Shown: piece after piece, positions 15,938-23,806 of the stretch
How positions within the stretch are numbered: the first letter of the stretch is position 1
How the letters are laid out: the number at the start of each line of letters is the position of its first letter
Source: Bacillus sp. HF117_J1_D
GTDB taxonomy: Bacteria > Bacillota > Bacilli > Bacillales > Bacillaceae_C
Length of the DNA: 50,074 nucleotides
Direction of reading: 5' to 3'
NCBI GenBank assembly: GCA_009928435.1
Contig: JAABNQ010000020.1
Location: 1 to 50,074, forward strand
Notes under the pieces: generated by a model
Told to the model about the DNA's origin: nothing
Seen by the model: the letters and a program-made list of their open reading frames with translations, nothing else
The model's database searches: none
Program-made: the position numbers and the translations under genes

Positions 15938-17092
15938 ATGGAATATACATTGCTTCCGAAGGGCTTTTATTCTTGCGCCAAAAAACTTGGCATAAAAGAC
16001 GATACACCTGATTTTACTGTCATTTATTCCGAAGCACGTGCAGCTGCGGCCGCCATGTTCACAAAAAACCAATTTTGCGGTGCGCCCGTAACAGTCGGAA
16101 AGGAACATATTAAAGATGGGTTTCTTCAAGCTTTTGTCATCAACAGCAAAAACGCAAATGTTGCAACTGGAAAACAGGGTATTGAGGATGTTCATACGAT
16201 CATATCAGCGGTTGCTGACGAATTAAGCATCAGCTCGGCGGATATCCTCCCCTCCTCAACCGGTGTCATTGGAGTTCCTCTTCCGGTCAAAAAGATCACC
16301 GAAGGAGTTCCAGGATTAAAAAGTGAGCTGAAGAAAGATGGCTTAAAAGATTCCGCTGAAGCCATTATGACGACAGATACTTTTGCCAAATATCGTTCAG
16401 AAACTATTGGCGGCGTCACTTTATGTGCCATCGCCAAAGGGTCTGGGATGATTGAGCCGAACATGGCAACGATGCTCAGCTACATTATGACAGACGCACA
16501 AATTGAACCAGAAGCTCTGAAAGCCATCTTAAAGCGAGCAGTAGATGTTTCCTTCAACATGGTATCCATAGATGGAGATACAAGTACAAGTGATACAGTT
16601 GCCGCTATGGCAAATGGTCTTGCGGGCCCGGTCGACCTGCAAAAGTTTGAACAGGTTCTGACAGATATGCTCATCAGCCTTACAAAAGACCTGGCAAGAG
16701 ATGGAGAAGGTGCGACAAAGCTCGTTGAGGTACAGATTACCGGAGCCCAAAATGATGAAGAGGCCAAAGTGATGGCGAAATCAATTATTAACTCACCATT
16801 GGTTAAAACAGCCATTTTTGGAGCGGATCCTAACTGGGGAAGAATCATCTCTACTATCGGCAATGCCAAGCACCCTATTAATGCGGAAAAGGTATCCGTG
16901 GCATTCGGCGATATTGCCGTATTCAGTGACGGTGAACCAACCGACTCAAACTTGGAGAAACTCTCAAATTACCTGAAAGGTGATGAGATCAACATTTCTA
17001 TCTCACTTGGAAACGGTCAGGGTAAAGCGACCGGGTGGGGATGCGATCTGTCGTATGATTATGTAAAAATCAACGGGGAATACACGACTTGA
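15938..17092 (+). CDS. argJ: ArgJ: glutamate N-acetyltransferase / ornithine acetyltransferase
   Basis: Transfers the acetyl group of N-acetylornithine to glutamate, recycling it in arginine synthesis. The 384-residue protein is slightly shorter than typical Bacillus ArgJ. It carries the self-cleavage site MIEPNMATMLSYI, where the Ala-Thr bond is cut to free the nucleophilic Thr, and the blocks MTTDTFAKY, DGDTSTSDTV and GADPNWGRI. The C-terminus WGCDLSYDYVKINGEYTT is intact. The start is the ATG at 15938 (AGGAGA upstream), not the ATG six codons earlier. Other arg genes are absent from the window. ARG boxes upstream support an arginine role rather than a lysine-specific paralogue. Confidence 0.93.
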   Translation: MEYTLLPKGFYSCAKKLGIKDDTPDFTVIYSEARAAAAAMFTKNQFCGAPVTVGKEHIKDGFLQAFVINSKNANVATGKQGIEDVHTIISAVADELSISSADILPSSTGVIGVPLPVKKITEGVPGLKSELKKDGLKDSAEAIMTTDTFAKYRSETIGGVTLCAIAKGSGMIEPNMATMLSYIMTDAQIEPEALKAILKRAVDVSFNMVSIDGDTSTSDTVAAMANGLAGPVDLQKFEQVLTDMLISLTKDLARDGEGATKLVEVQITGAQNDEEAKVMAKSIINSPLVKTAIFGADPNWGRIISTIGNAKHPINAEKVSVAFGDIAVFSDGEPTDSNLEKLSNYLKGDEINISISLGNGQGKATGWGCDLSYDYVKINGEYTT

Positions 17093-17136
17093 GTAATAAG
17101 AGCCCGAATCAACCTTTCGTGGTACTATCCTATTAT

Positions 17137-17178
17137 GAAGAGTGAAAAGAGCATCTTCACATGTTCTTTTCACTCTTC
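17137..17178 (+). terminator. Convergent terminator between argJ and the ABC operon
   Basis: GAAGAGTGAAAAGA and its exact complement form a 14-bp stem. A smaller hairpin CCTCGC-TCTT-GCGAGG (17206-17221) abuts the stop codon of the convergent permease gene. Together they separate the two transcripts. Confidence 0.7.
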
Positions 17179-17221
17179 CCTATCTTTAATGAAACTTTCA
17201 GGATTCCTCGCTCTTGCGAGG

Positions 17222-17953
17222 TTAAGATGCCGCTTCTCCCTCAATCCGCCTCTCATAACGTCTCATTCTCTTTTCAGCCATGGCAAACAACACTTCAAAC
17301 ACCCAAGAAATGATCCAGTATACAAGAGAAGCAACGAGATACATTTCCAGGAACCTGTAACCATCATTAGCAATAATTTTAGCTATCGCCATGATCTCGA
17401 CCACTTTCACAGCAAATGCCAACGAAGTTGCTTTGATTAGGCCGATAAAAGTGTTGCCGAGATTCGGAAGAGCCACGACATAGGCTTGCGGCAATATAAT
17501 CCTCCAAAGTCCTTGTGCTGTTGTCATTCCAACTGCATGCGCCGCTTCCATCTGTCCAGCGCTGACCGCATTGATAGAAGAACGGAAAATTTCTGCCTGG
17601 TAGGCAGAAGTGTTTAAGGTATAGGCAATAAAAGCATAGATTAATGGAGATATATCGGAAGCATCGAAATTTGTCCCCATCTGTTTATTCAAAAAGTCCA
17701 AAAGAACCGGTACGCCGTAAAAAAATACGTACAACTGTACGAGCAAAGGCGTTCCCCTTATAAAAGAAATATATACGATAAACAGTCGGTTCAAGACCGG
17801 AAGCTTATAGACTCTGCAAAGGGCGATTAACAGGCCGAAAATCAAACCAAAAATCATAGCAACCACCGCAATGGCAAGGGTCGCAGGTACCCCTTTTAAT
17901 ACTTCCGGAATTTGTTCAACCGCAAATTCCAGATTGATAATAGACAAAAGCAA
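17222..17953 (-). CDS. Polar amino acid ABC transporter, permease subunit
   Basis: A 243-residue inner-membrane permease of the HisMQ/TcyLM type. It has the GVPATLAIAVVAMIFGLIFG amino-end helix, the TPLLVQLYVFFYGVPVLL loop and the EAAHAVGMTTAQGLWRIILPQA EAA motif that docks on the ATPase. The gene begins with TTG at 17953, with GGAGG 7 bases upstream. It is the last gene of a leftward operon: ATPase, binding protein, permease, permease. Cystine or a related sulfur amino acid is plausible because the operon resembles tcyKLMN and a flavoprotein of a family often involved in sulfur scavenging is divergent, but the substrate is not proven. Confidence 0.9.
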   Translation of the reverse strand: MLLSIINLEFAVEQIPEVLKGVPATLAIAVVAMIFGLIFGLLIALCRVYKLPVLNRLFIVYISFIRGTPLLVQLYVFFYGVPVLLDFLNKQMGTNFDASDISPLIYAFIAYTLNTSAYQAEIFRSSINAVSAGQMEAAHAVGMTTAQGLWRIILPQAYVVALPNLGNTFIGLIKATSLAFAVKVVEIMAIAKIIANDGYRFLEMYLVASLVYWIISWVFEVLFAMAEKRMRRYERRIEGEAAS

Positions 17954-17967
17954 TGTCTCGCCTCCCC

Positions 17968-18675
17968 CTACTGCCTTGATAAACTGACGCGGCCTTTTTT
18001 AAATATTTTTTCCAAGTAACTAATAATGGCTTCTATCAAAATACAAGTCCCCCAATAAACCAAGGAAATCACGACATAGATTTGGAACATTCCCATTCCG
18101 TGGTTATTTCCAAGAATGATCCTCACCTGTCCCATAATGTCGATAATACCAATTGTAAAAGCCAGGGATGTATCTTTTAAAAGTTCAATAATATTGTTGC
18201 CGAGATTTGGCAAAGACACAACAAATGCCTGTGGTAATATAATCCTGAACAAGGCCTGCGGGTAGCTCATTCCAACACTGTATGCGGCTTCCAGCTGGTC
18301 CCTGCCTACAGCAAGGTACGCTGACCGGAACACCTCAGATAAATAAGCAGCGGTATGGAACGAAAATGCGATCACAAGGAATACAAGCCGGTCCCATCCA
18401 TTAATATCAATACCAAAAGCTAAAAGCAGCTGCGGCAATCCAAAATAAACAAGGAACAACTGAACGAGCAGCGGTGTACAACGAGTAAAGGACAAATAAA
18501 ATGTTGCCACCTGATAGAGCACAGGCTGCTTTTGAATCCGAATGATGGCAACAAATACTCCAAGAATAATAGAAAAAAATAATGACAGCCCTAACATCAA
18601 AAGAGTGAGCGGAAGCTTTTCAAGTACCTTGACAAATAAATCAACCCAGCCTGCGAATCCGGAAGTCATACTCAT
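17968..18675 (-). CDS. Polar amino acid ABC transporter, permease subunit
   Basis: A 235-residue permease homologous to the downstream gene; the two form the heterodimeric channel. It shows TPLLVQLFLVYFGLPQLLLA and the EAA loop LEAAYSVGMSYPQALFRIILPQA. A GGTGG site could serve either the ATG at 18675 or the one two codons later; the second has the better spacing. It lies 14 nt before the next permease gene. Confidence 0.9.
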   Translation of the reverse strand: MSMTSGFAGWVDLFVKVLEKLPLTLLMLGLSLFFSIILGVFVAIIRIQKQPVLYQVATFYLSFTRCTPLLVQLFLVYFGLPQLLLAFGIDINGWDRLVFLVIAFSFHTAAYLSEVFRSAYLAVGRDQLEAAYSVGMSYPQALFRIILPQAFVVSLPNLGNNIIELLKDTSLAFTIGIIDIMGQVRIILGNNHGMGMFQIYVVISLVYWGTCILIEAIISYLEKIFKKGRVSLSRQ

Positions 18676-18733
18676 TCACCACCTAATGAAAATCCGTATT
18701 GAGATGCTGAGCAACCCAATACGGAAAGTCGGA

Positions 18734-19579
18734 TTATTTCTCAAAGTTAAAGCCTTCCTCATTGATGTAATCAAGATCCTGGAAGAAGTCTACTCCAAAC
18801 CATTTGTCAGCAAGCTTTGATAAAGTTCCATCTTCAATCAGTTCGGAAGTGGCCTTATCCATCTCTTTCGCAAGCTCTGTGTTATCTTTATTGTAAACTG
18901 CCCAAATCGGCTCTTTAGAAACGACTCCTGCTACCTTCAAGTCAAGGTCCAATTCCTTTTGAATTTCGTTAAAGGTTGTGACATTGATGAACATAGCATC
19001 CGCTTTCCCTTTGTCTACCATTTTCAGGTTCTCCGCATTTGACGGGGATTCCATGCTTTCTAAAGTTAATGGATTGTCAGAATGCTGTTCATTATATGCA
19101 TTTAAAATGGCACGTAAGCCCCCACTTGGCGATACTGGCGGAAACTTTTTCCCTACCATGTCATCCAAAGTTTTAATATCATCTCTGTCTGTTTTTGTTA
19201 CCAAAGAAGTCAGAGAGTACCCAAACTCACGCTCCGGATATAAAAACTTTTCTTGCCGTTCTGGATTTTTGAAAAACCAGTTGATGGCGAAATCATATTT
19301 CCCGGTATCTACACCAACGAGATTGGATTCTTCCTCTCTCCAAATATATTCGAACTTATAATCTGGAAGCTTTTTTTCTATTTCCTTCATATAATCTATA
19401 TCGTAACCAATCGGTTCATTCTTTTCATCGGCATATAAAAATGGCGGATTGACTTCGTCACTGATCGCCACTTTGATCACTTTTTTTCCATCCGATTCTT
19501 TTGTCGTACTTTGAGAGCAGCCAGAAATAAATAAGATAAGTCCAAACAATGTCACTGCTCCTGCCCATAGCTTCTTCAT
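18734..19579 (-). CDS. Amino acid ABC transporter, solute-binding lipoprotein
   Basis: A 281-residue SBP family 3 protein. The N-terminus has a lipoprotein signal with lipobox ISGC, Cys at about 21, then a Ser/Thr-rich tether. Family blocks: NPPFLYADEKNEPIGYDIDYMKEIEKKL, YDFAINWFFKNPERQEKF, and GKKFPPVSPSGGLRAILNAY. The Arg-Asp pair that usually holds alpha-amino and carboxyl groups is not obvious in its usual place (KTDRDDIKTLDD comes instead), so the ligand may be an atypical amino acid. It lies between the ATPase and permease genes of the same operon. Confidence 0.9.
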   Translation of the reverse strand: MKKLWAGAVTLFGLILFISGCSQSTTKESDGKKVIKVAISDEVNPPFLYADEKNEPIGYDIDYMKEIEKKLPDYKFEYIWREEESNLVGVDTGKYDFAINWFFKNPERQEKFLYPEREFGYSLTSLVTKTDRDDIKTLDDMVGKKFPPVSPSGGLRAILNAYNEQHSDNPLTLESMESPSNAENLKMVDKGKADAMFINVTTFNEIQKELDLDLKVAGVVSKEPIWAVYNKDNTELAKEMDKATSELIEDGTLSKLADKWFGVDFFQDLDYINEEGFNFEK

Positions 19580-19591
19580 TCATAGTTCCCC

Positions 19592-20344
19592 CTAAATCAT
19601 ATAATCCGGTTCTTTAACCAGTCTTTTTAAAAATCTTTTCGTCCGTTCGTGCTTCGGATGTAACAATACTTCTTCTGGAGAGCCTTGCTCAATGATATGT
19701 CCCCCATCCATAAACACGACACGATTAGCTACTTCTCGTGCAAAATCAATTTCATGAGTGACGACAACCATGGTAATCCCTTCATTGGCAATCTGTTTAA
19801 TAATGGCCAATACCTCGCCAACCATCTCAGGATCAAGAGCAGAAGTGGGTTCATCGAATAATATGACGGCCGGATTCAATGCCAGCGCCCGGGCAATACC
19901 TACACGCTGCTGCTGTCCCCCCGAAAGCTGCGAAGGATACTCATTCAATTTTTCTCCCAAACCGACTTTTTCCAATAAAGAGGCACCAATCTCCTTCGTT
20001 TCCTTTTTGGGAATCTTTTTAGCCACAATAAGACCTTCCATTACGTTTTCCAATACCGTTTTATTTTTAAAAAGGTTGTAATGCTGGAAAACCATCGCTG
20101 TCTTTCTTCTTAAAGCAAGCACGTCACGTTTTGAAGCATGCTTCCCTTGAACAGTGAAGCCGTCAATGGTGATGGAACCTTCATCAGGCCGTTCCAAATA
20201 ATTGATACACCTGAGCAAGGTGGTCTTCCCTGATCCACTCGGACCTACAATGACTAAAACATCCCCCTTTTCCACGTCGAGATCAATTCCTTTTAACACA
20301 TGGTTCTTTTGAAATTGTTTGTTAATATTTTTTAACTTAATCAT
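19592..20344 (-). CDS. Amino acid ABC transporter, ATP-binding subunit
   Basis: A 250-residue ABC ATPase. Walker [20 protein letters not shown]-loop [12 protein letters not shown], signature [17 protein letters not shown], Walker [15 protein letters not shown] and the switch His in [11 protein letters not shown] are all intact. First gene of the leftward operon. It belongs to the GlnQ/TcyN subgroup of polar amino acid importers. Confidence 0.95.
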   Translation of the reverse strand: MIKLKNINKQFQKNHVLKGIDLDVEKGDVLVIVGPSGSGKTTLLRCINYLERPDEGSITIDGFTVQGKHASKRDVLALRRKTAMVFQHYNLFKNKTVLENVMEGLIVAKKIPKKETKEIGASLLEKVGLGEKLNEYPSQLSGGQQQRVGIARALALNPAVILFDEPTSALDPEMVGEVLAIIKQIANEGITMVVVTHEIDFAREVANRVVFMDGGHIIEQGSPEEVLLHPKHERTKRFLKRLVKEPDYMI

Positions 20345-20394
20345 ACTGATCCCTGCTTTTTATTTCTTAAATTTAACCCAAAGATTATCATAAC

Positions 20395-20479
20395 TATCCT
20401 TAGTTGTAAAGTAGGAATTAGACCTTTTGTTCCCACTGAATTGGTAAGGCTTGACGCTTAAAATCAAGTTCGATAAGAT
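20395..20479. promoter_or_regulatory. Divergent promoter region of the ABC operon and flavoprotein gene
   Basis: Rightward: TTGACG (20451) and TAAGAT (20474) with a 17-bp spacer serve the flavoprotein gene. Leftward: TTTACA and TAATCT, also 17 bp apart, serve the ABC operon. An imperfect inverted repeat with arms TATCCTTA and TAGGAATTA (20395-20420) overlaps the leftward promoter and could be an operator, perhaps of CymR type; that is unverified. Confidence 0.55.
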
Positions 20480-20551
20480 TAAAACCAATCAAACTAATGG
20501 GTTTTGTTAATTTTAGGCATCTTATGCATATACAATATTAGAGGTGAAGAA

Positions 20552-21724
20552 ATGAAAGACTTATTTATAAAAAGCGATATTCAAAAGCATTGGCTAGATC
20601 TTTTATATACAAAAGAAGCGGCATTTAAAAGCAGATCTGCCGAAACAGATGAGCAGGCTAGATTCCCTAAGGAGAATATTCAAGAGCTTGTTGAGATGGG
20701 ATACACGAGCTTGACTTTAACGAAGGAATACGGTGGGGAAGGTTTAAGGGTATATAACATGGTGCTTTTTCAAGAGACCATTGCTAGCTTTGACTCAGCT
20801 ACGGGGCTTTCCATCGGCTGGCATCTTGGAACAGTCGGCGAGCTTTACGAGAAAAAGCTCTGGAGTGAAGACAGATTGAATTTTTTTGCAAAGGAAGTAC
20901 TGGACGGAGCACTCGTCAATCGTGCTGTAAGTGAAGCCCAGACAGGCAGCCCGACAAGAGGTGGACGCCCAGGAACCACAGCGGTTCAAAAGGATGGACA
21001 CTGGGTCATTAATGGAAGGAAAAATTTTACGACGATGTCACCTGCATTGACCTATTTCCTCACCTCCGCTTGGATTGAAGAAAAACAGGCAATCGGCTTC
21101 TTCTTGTTACACAAAGACACGGAAGGCCTTTCTATAGAAGAAACTTGGGATGTCATCTCCATGCGAGGTACGGAAAGCCATGATTTGATTTTGGAGAACG
21201 TCAAAGTCGACGATTCCATGCTTGTCGAAATCAATGATGGACCGCGCGGAAACAAAGTCAACGGCTGGGTCATGCACATCCCTGCTTGTTATCTTGGAAT
21301 TGCACAGGCCGCAAGGGATTATGCCATCCAGTTTGCCAATGAACATTCACCAAACAGTATAAAAGGAACAATCAGTGAATTGCCGAATGTACAGCGTTTA
21401 TTGGGTGAGATCGAGCTTGAGCTAATGAGAGCAAGACACTTCCTATATAATGTTGCCGAAGCCTATGATGATGAGAAGAGACGGCCGTTAATTGCCAACG
21501 AACTCGGGGCGGTGAAACATACAGTAACCAACTCGGCAATTTCGATCGTTGACAAAGCGATGCGCATAGTCGGTGCCAAAAGCCTACAACGTTCCAACCC
21601 GCTACAAAGATACTACCGTGATGCCAGGGCCGGCCTTCACAATCCCCCAATGGATGATATGACCATTCAAAAGCTGGCCCTCGCTGCCATAGAACAAGGA
21701 ATAGATATATCTAAAATCCGATAA
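20552..21724 (+). CDS. Acyl-CoA-dehydrogenase-like flavoprotein
   Basis: A 390-residue protein of the acyl-CoA dehydrogenase superfamily: N-terminal helical domain with MGYTSLTLTKEYGGEGLRVYN, middle beta domain with ALVNRAVSEAQTGSPTRGG and HWVINGRKNFTTMSP, and a C-terminal bundle ending IGAKS-like VGAKSLQRSNPLQRYYRDARAGLHNPP. The ATG at 20552 has GAGGTG upstream. The divergent ABC importer suggests oxidation or desulfurisation of the imported compound; SfnB/DszC-like members of this superfamily act as flavin monooxygenases in sulfur acquisition. Whether this one is a dehydrogenase or an oxygenase cannot be told from sequence alone. Confidence 0.82.
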   Translation: MKDLFIKSDIQKHWLDLLYTKEAAFKSRSAETDEQARFPKENIQELVEMGYTSLTLTKEYGGEGLRVYNMVLFQETIASFDSATGLSIGWHLGTVGELYEKKLWSEDRLNFFAKEVLDGALVNRAVSEAQTGSPTRGGRPGTTAVQKDGHWVINGRKNFTTMSPALTYFLTSAWIEEKQAIGFFLLHKDTEGLSIEETWDVISMRGTESHDLILENVKVDDSMLVEINDGPRGNKVNGWVMHIPACYLGIAQAARDYAIQFANEHSPNSIKGTISELPNVQRLLGEIELELMRARHFLYNVAEAYDDEKRRPLIANELGAVKHTVTNSAISIVDKAMRIVGAKSLQRSNPLQRYYRDARAGLHNPPMDDMTIQKLALAAIEQGIDISKIR

Positions 21725-21754
21725 CACGGTTTTCATTTTGAAAAGAAAGCCTTG

Positions 21755-21800
21755 AAACACAAAGAGAACAAGGGAATGATCCCTTGTTCTCTTTGTGTTT
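21755..21800. terminator. Bidirectional terminator, 21-bp perfect hairpin
   Basis: AAACACAAAGAGAACAAGGG(A) and its exact complement form a 21-bp stem with a 4-nt loop. It is shared by the rightward flavoprotein gene and the leftward micropeptide gene; T-rich tracts follow on both strands. Being flanked by the micropeptide stop codon at 21807, it confirms a leftward transcript there. Confidence 0.9.
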
Positions 21801-21806
21801 GGCTCC

Positions 21807-21887
21807 TTATTTTTTCTTTTCGTTTTTTGCCGCTTTGGAGCCTTTGCAGTTACCGCATAGTTTACAACCTGATTTAGCGAGACACAT
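21807..21887 (-). CDS. Cysteine-rich 26-residue micropeptide
   Basis: A tiny open frame on the minus strand: ATG at 21887, stop TAA at 21807-21809. A perfect AGGAGG (21902-21897) lies 9 bases before the ATG. The peptide begins MCLAKSGCKLCGNCKG and ends in a Lys-rich tail (NEKKK). Cysteines at 2, 8, 11 and 14 give C-x5-C-x2-C-x2-C, a metal- or thiol-binding type pattern. It is bounded upstream by a leader with an intrinsic terminator and downstream by a 21-bp terminator, so it is an independently regulated gene. I know no named family; the function is unknown. A zinc- or iron-binding or redox-buffer role is only a guess. Confidence 0.7.
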   Translation of the reverse strand: MCLAKSGCKLCGNCKGSKAAKNEKKK

Positions 21888-21942
21888 GTTTCTTTTCCTC
21901 CTAAGAATCATTTGTCCGTTGAATCAGAAAACCGGCGTAAAA

Positions 21943-22045
21943 AAACCAGTCGCCATCAGCCCATCAAAAAGAAAGGTGGATGTACGACTGGTTTGTTCTG
22001 CGTTTGTCCCTCGGTTAAAGCCGCTGGATGACAGATTCGGCAGTC
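21943..22045 (-). promoter_or_regulatory. Attenuator leader upstream of the micropeptide gene
   Basis: On the minus strand a terminator with outer stem AAACCAGTCG/CGACTGGTTT (21994-21943) is followed by seven T. Upstream, GACTG (22045-22041) can pair with CAGTC of the terminator's 5' arm, enclosing a TCTG/CAGA and GTC/GAC helix and a CGG-CTTTAA-CCG hairpin. The two folds exclude each other, so this is a probable transcription attenuator, ON when the upstream fold is stabilised. The gene follows 56 nt later. No known riboswitch class is recognised. Confidence 0.6.
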
Positions 22046-22218
22046 TTCTTATTTAACGATGTGATAAGGTTGCGCACTATTTTACCTGAACCGAAAAAAG
22101 GTTATTAATCCGGAAAGTAAATTTTGTACGTCTTGAACCTATATTACCTATATATGAAACGTATGTCAAGATAAATTTGTAAAACGTTTTCTTTTATCTT
22201 AAAATTTAAATTATCCCA

Positions 22219-22247
22219 TTGACTCTCTAGTTACTGGAGGGTTTAAA
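22219..22247 (+). promoter_or_regulatory. Putative sigma-A promoter of the extradiol dioxygenase gene
   Basis: TTGACT (22219) and TTTAAA (22242) are separated by 17 bp. An AAAACGTTTT palindrome with partial cre similarity lies upstream at 22181-22190. Confidence 0.45.
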
Positions 22248-22277
22248 CTAATATCAAAAGATCGGAGGATGATAGTG

Positions 22278-23264
22278 ATGCCAAACAAAAACTTTGATAT
22301 TGTCCGTTTACACCATGCTGAAGTAACAGTTACTGATTTAGATCGCGCACGTCACTTTTATTGTGATGGGCTGGGTTTCATTGAAACTGAGTCTGATGAC
22401 AATCATATTTATTTGAGGGCTTTGGAAGATGCAAACCACCATTGTCTCGTTTTGACGAAAGGTAAGCAGGCCAGCTTGAAACATATTGCCTATCGTGTAA
22501 GCGCTGACAGTGACCTTGATGCATTAGATAAACTATTCACTGAACTTGGAGTAAATAAGCGCTGGGTAGCTGCCGGTGAGGAAAAAGGCCAGGGACGTGC
22601 ACTACGAATTCAAGATCCAGGCGGTATTCCTGTTGAATTTTTCTACGAAATGGAAAAAGCCGACAGAATGCTGCAGAAATATCATTTGCAAGAAAATGTA
22701 AAAATCAAAAGAATCGACCATGCCAACTGTCTCATTACAAACATAGATGATTTATACGCTTGGTACAGCGATCATTTAGGTTTCAGAACCTCTGAGTACA
22801 CTGTAAAAATAGAGAGCGAGGAAGAAAATATTTGGGCTGCATGGATGCACAGAAAGCCGAGTGTACATGACCTTGCGCTCATAAGCGAAACCGGACCTCG
22901 CTTTCATCATACTGGTTTTTGGATGGATGATGCGAAATCCATTTTGGATGCATGCGACCATCTTGCTTCACTGGGCTATTACGCTAACATCGAGCGCTCG
23001 CCCGGCAGACATGGAACATCCAATGCTTTCTTCGTTTATTTGAGAGATCCTGATGGAAACCGCATGGAATTATACACTGGAGACTATTTTACAAACGATC
23101 CGGACTGGGAACCAATCAAATGGGATCTCGCTGACCCTCAACGCGCAACTTTCTGGGGCGCCATGCCGCCAAAAAGCTGGGTCGAGGAAGCTGTTCCTGT
23201 TGAAGATATCCATACAGGCGAACTTCTTCCAATTGTCCCGTTTAGAAAAACAGAAAAAGTTTAA
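22278..23264 (+). CDS. Extradiol ring-cleavage dioxygenase, homoprotocatechuate 2,3-dioxygenase type
   Basis: A two-domain vicinal-oxygen-chelate enzyme of about 328 residues. The metal ligands of the catalytic C-terminal domain are visible: His in IKRIDHANCLI, His in RFHHTGFWMDD and Glu in GNRMELYTGDY. The N-terminal domain (LHHAEVTVTDLDRARHFYCDGLGF) is the non-catalytic repeat. The tail WAMP-like FWGAMPPKSWVEEAVPVED is characteristic of the Fe/Mn 3,4-dihydroxyphenylacetate 2,3-dioxygenases. GGAGG is 10 bases before the ATG at 22278; an ATG 9 bases earlier is too close. The other genes of the homoprotocatechuate meta-pathway are not in the window, so it is an orphan here, followed by its own terminator. 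Confidence 0.9.
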   Translation: MPNKNFDIVRLHHAEVTVTDLDRARHFYCDGLGFIETESDDNHIYLRALEDANHHCLVLTKGKQASLKHIAYRVSADSDLDALDKLFTELGVNKRWVAAGEEKGQGRALRIQDPGGIPVEFFYEMEKADRMLQKYHLQENVKIKRIDHANCLITNIDDLYAWYSDHLGFRTSEYTVKIESEEENIWAAWMHRKPSVHDLALISETGPRFHHTGFWMDDAKSILDACDHLASLGYYANIERSPGRHGTSNAFFVYLRDPDGNRMELYTGDYFTNDPDWEPIKWDLADPQRATFWGAMPPKSWVEEAVPVEDIHTGELLPIVPFRKTEKV

Positions 23265-23270
23265 GAGCTT

Positions 23271-23304
23271 AAAGAGTGCATCAGAATGGTTTGATGCATT
23301 CTTT
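23271..23304 (+). terminator. Terminator of the extradiol dioxygenase gene
   Basis: AAAGAGTGCATCA and TGATGCATTCTTTT form a 12-13 bp stem followed by TTCTTATT, starting 7 bases after the stop codon. Confidence 0.85.
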
Positions 23305-23320
23305 TCTTATTGAAAAGGTT

Positions 23321-23349
23321 TTGCTTTAAACAAACATTTGTTCTATAAT
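23321..23349 (+). promoter_or_regulatory. Promoter with a LexA-like box (GyrI-like gene)
   Basis: TTGCTT (23321-23326) and TATAAT (23344-23349) have a 17-bp spacer. Between them CAAACATTTGTTCT (23331-23344) matches the Bacillus LexA consensus CGAACRNRYGTTYG at 11 of 14 positions, keeping most of both half-sites. The overlap with the -10 element fits a repressor site. Confidence 0.5.
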
Positions 23350-23378
23350 GTATTAAAAATATTAGGGAGTTGATAAGC

Positions 23379-23771
23379 ATGCAATTATCAATTATAACCA
23401 GCATCAGAACAAATAATTTTAATGACAAGCAGGTGATGGACAAAATAAAAAATATGTGGGAAAGCGCCTCAAGCAGCCTTACAAACTATGAAGGCAATGT
23501 ATATGGCGTTTATTATGATTATGAAAGCGACTATAAAGGAGACTACTCTGTAGGCGTTGCCACTGAAAAAAATGGAGGAACGCCTATCGAGATACCTACA
23601 GAAAAATATGAGATTTTCACAGTTGATTCGACTGATGACCAGGGAGTTTTTAAGACCTGGAGCAGCATTTGGAATTTGGAAGAATCAGGCACACTGAACC
23701 GGGCTTATACAGTTGATTTTGAAAAATATCTTCCTGATGGAGAAATTGAAATACATATCGCAGTAGAATAA
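23379..23771 (+). CDS. GyrI-like (effector-binding fold) single-domain protein
   Basis: A 130-residue soluble protein with the GyrI-like/AraC effector-binding fold: SIITSIRTNNFN at the start, YEGNVYGVYYDYESDYKGDYSVGVAT in the middle, IPTEKYEIFTVD, and a C-terminal FEKYLPDGEIEIHIAVE. The ATG at 23379 has GGGAG upstream; a TTG three codons earlier is less likely. It stands before a MerR-family gene whose C-terminus is of the same fold class, 35 nt downstream and probably cotranscribed. E. coli GyrI/SbmC is SOS-induced and inhibits gyrase; the LexA-like box suggests a parallel, but the Bacillus protein may instead bind small amphipathic ligands. Confidence 0.78.
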   Translation: MQLSIITSIRTNNFNDKQVMDKIKNMWESASSSLTNYEGNVYGVYYDYESDYKGDYSVGVATEKNGGTPIEIPTEKYEIFTVDSTDDQGVFKTWSSIWNLEESGTLNRAYTVDFEKYLPDGEIEIHIAVE

Positions 23772-23806
23772 CGTTTTTCTTCTTATTATAATTGAGGTGG
23801 TGAAAT

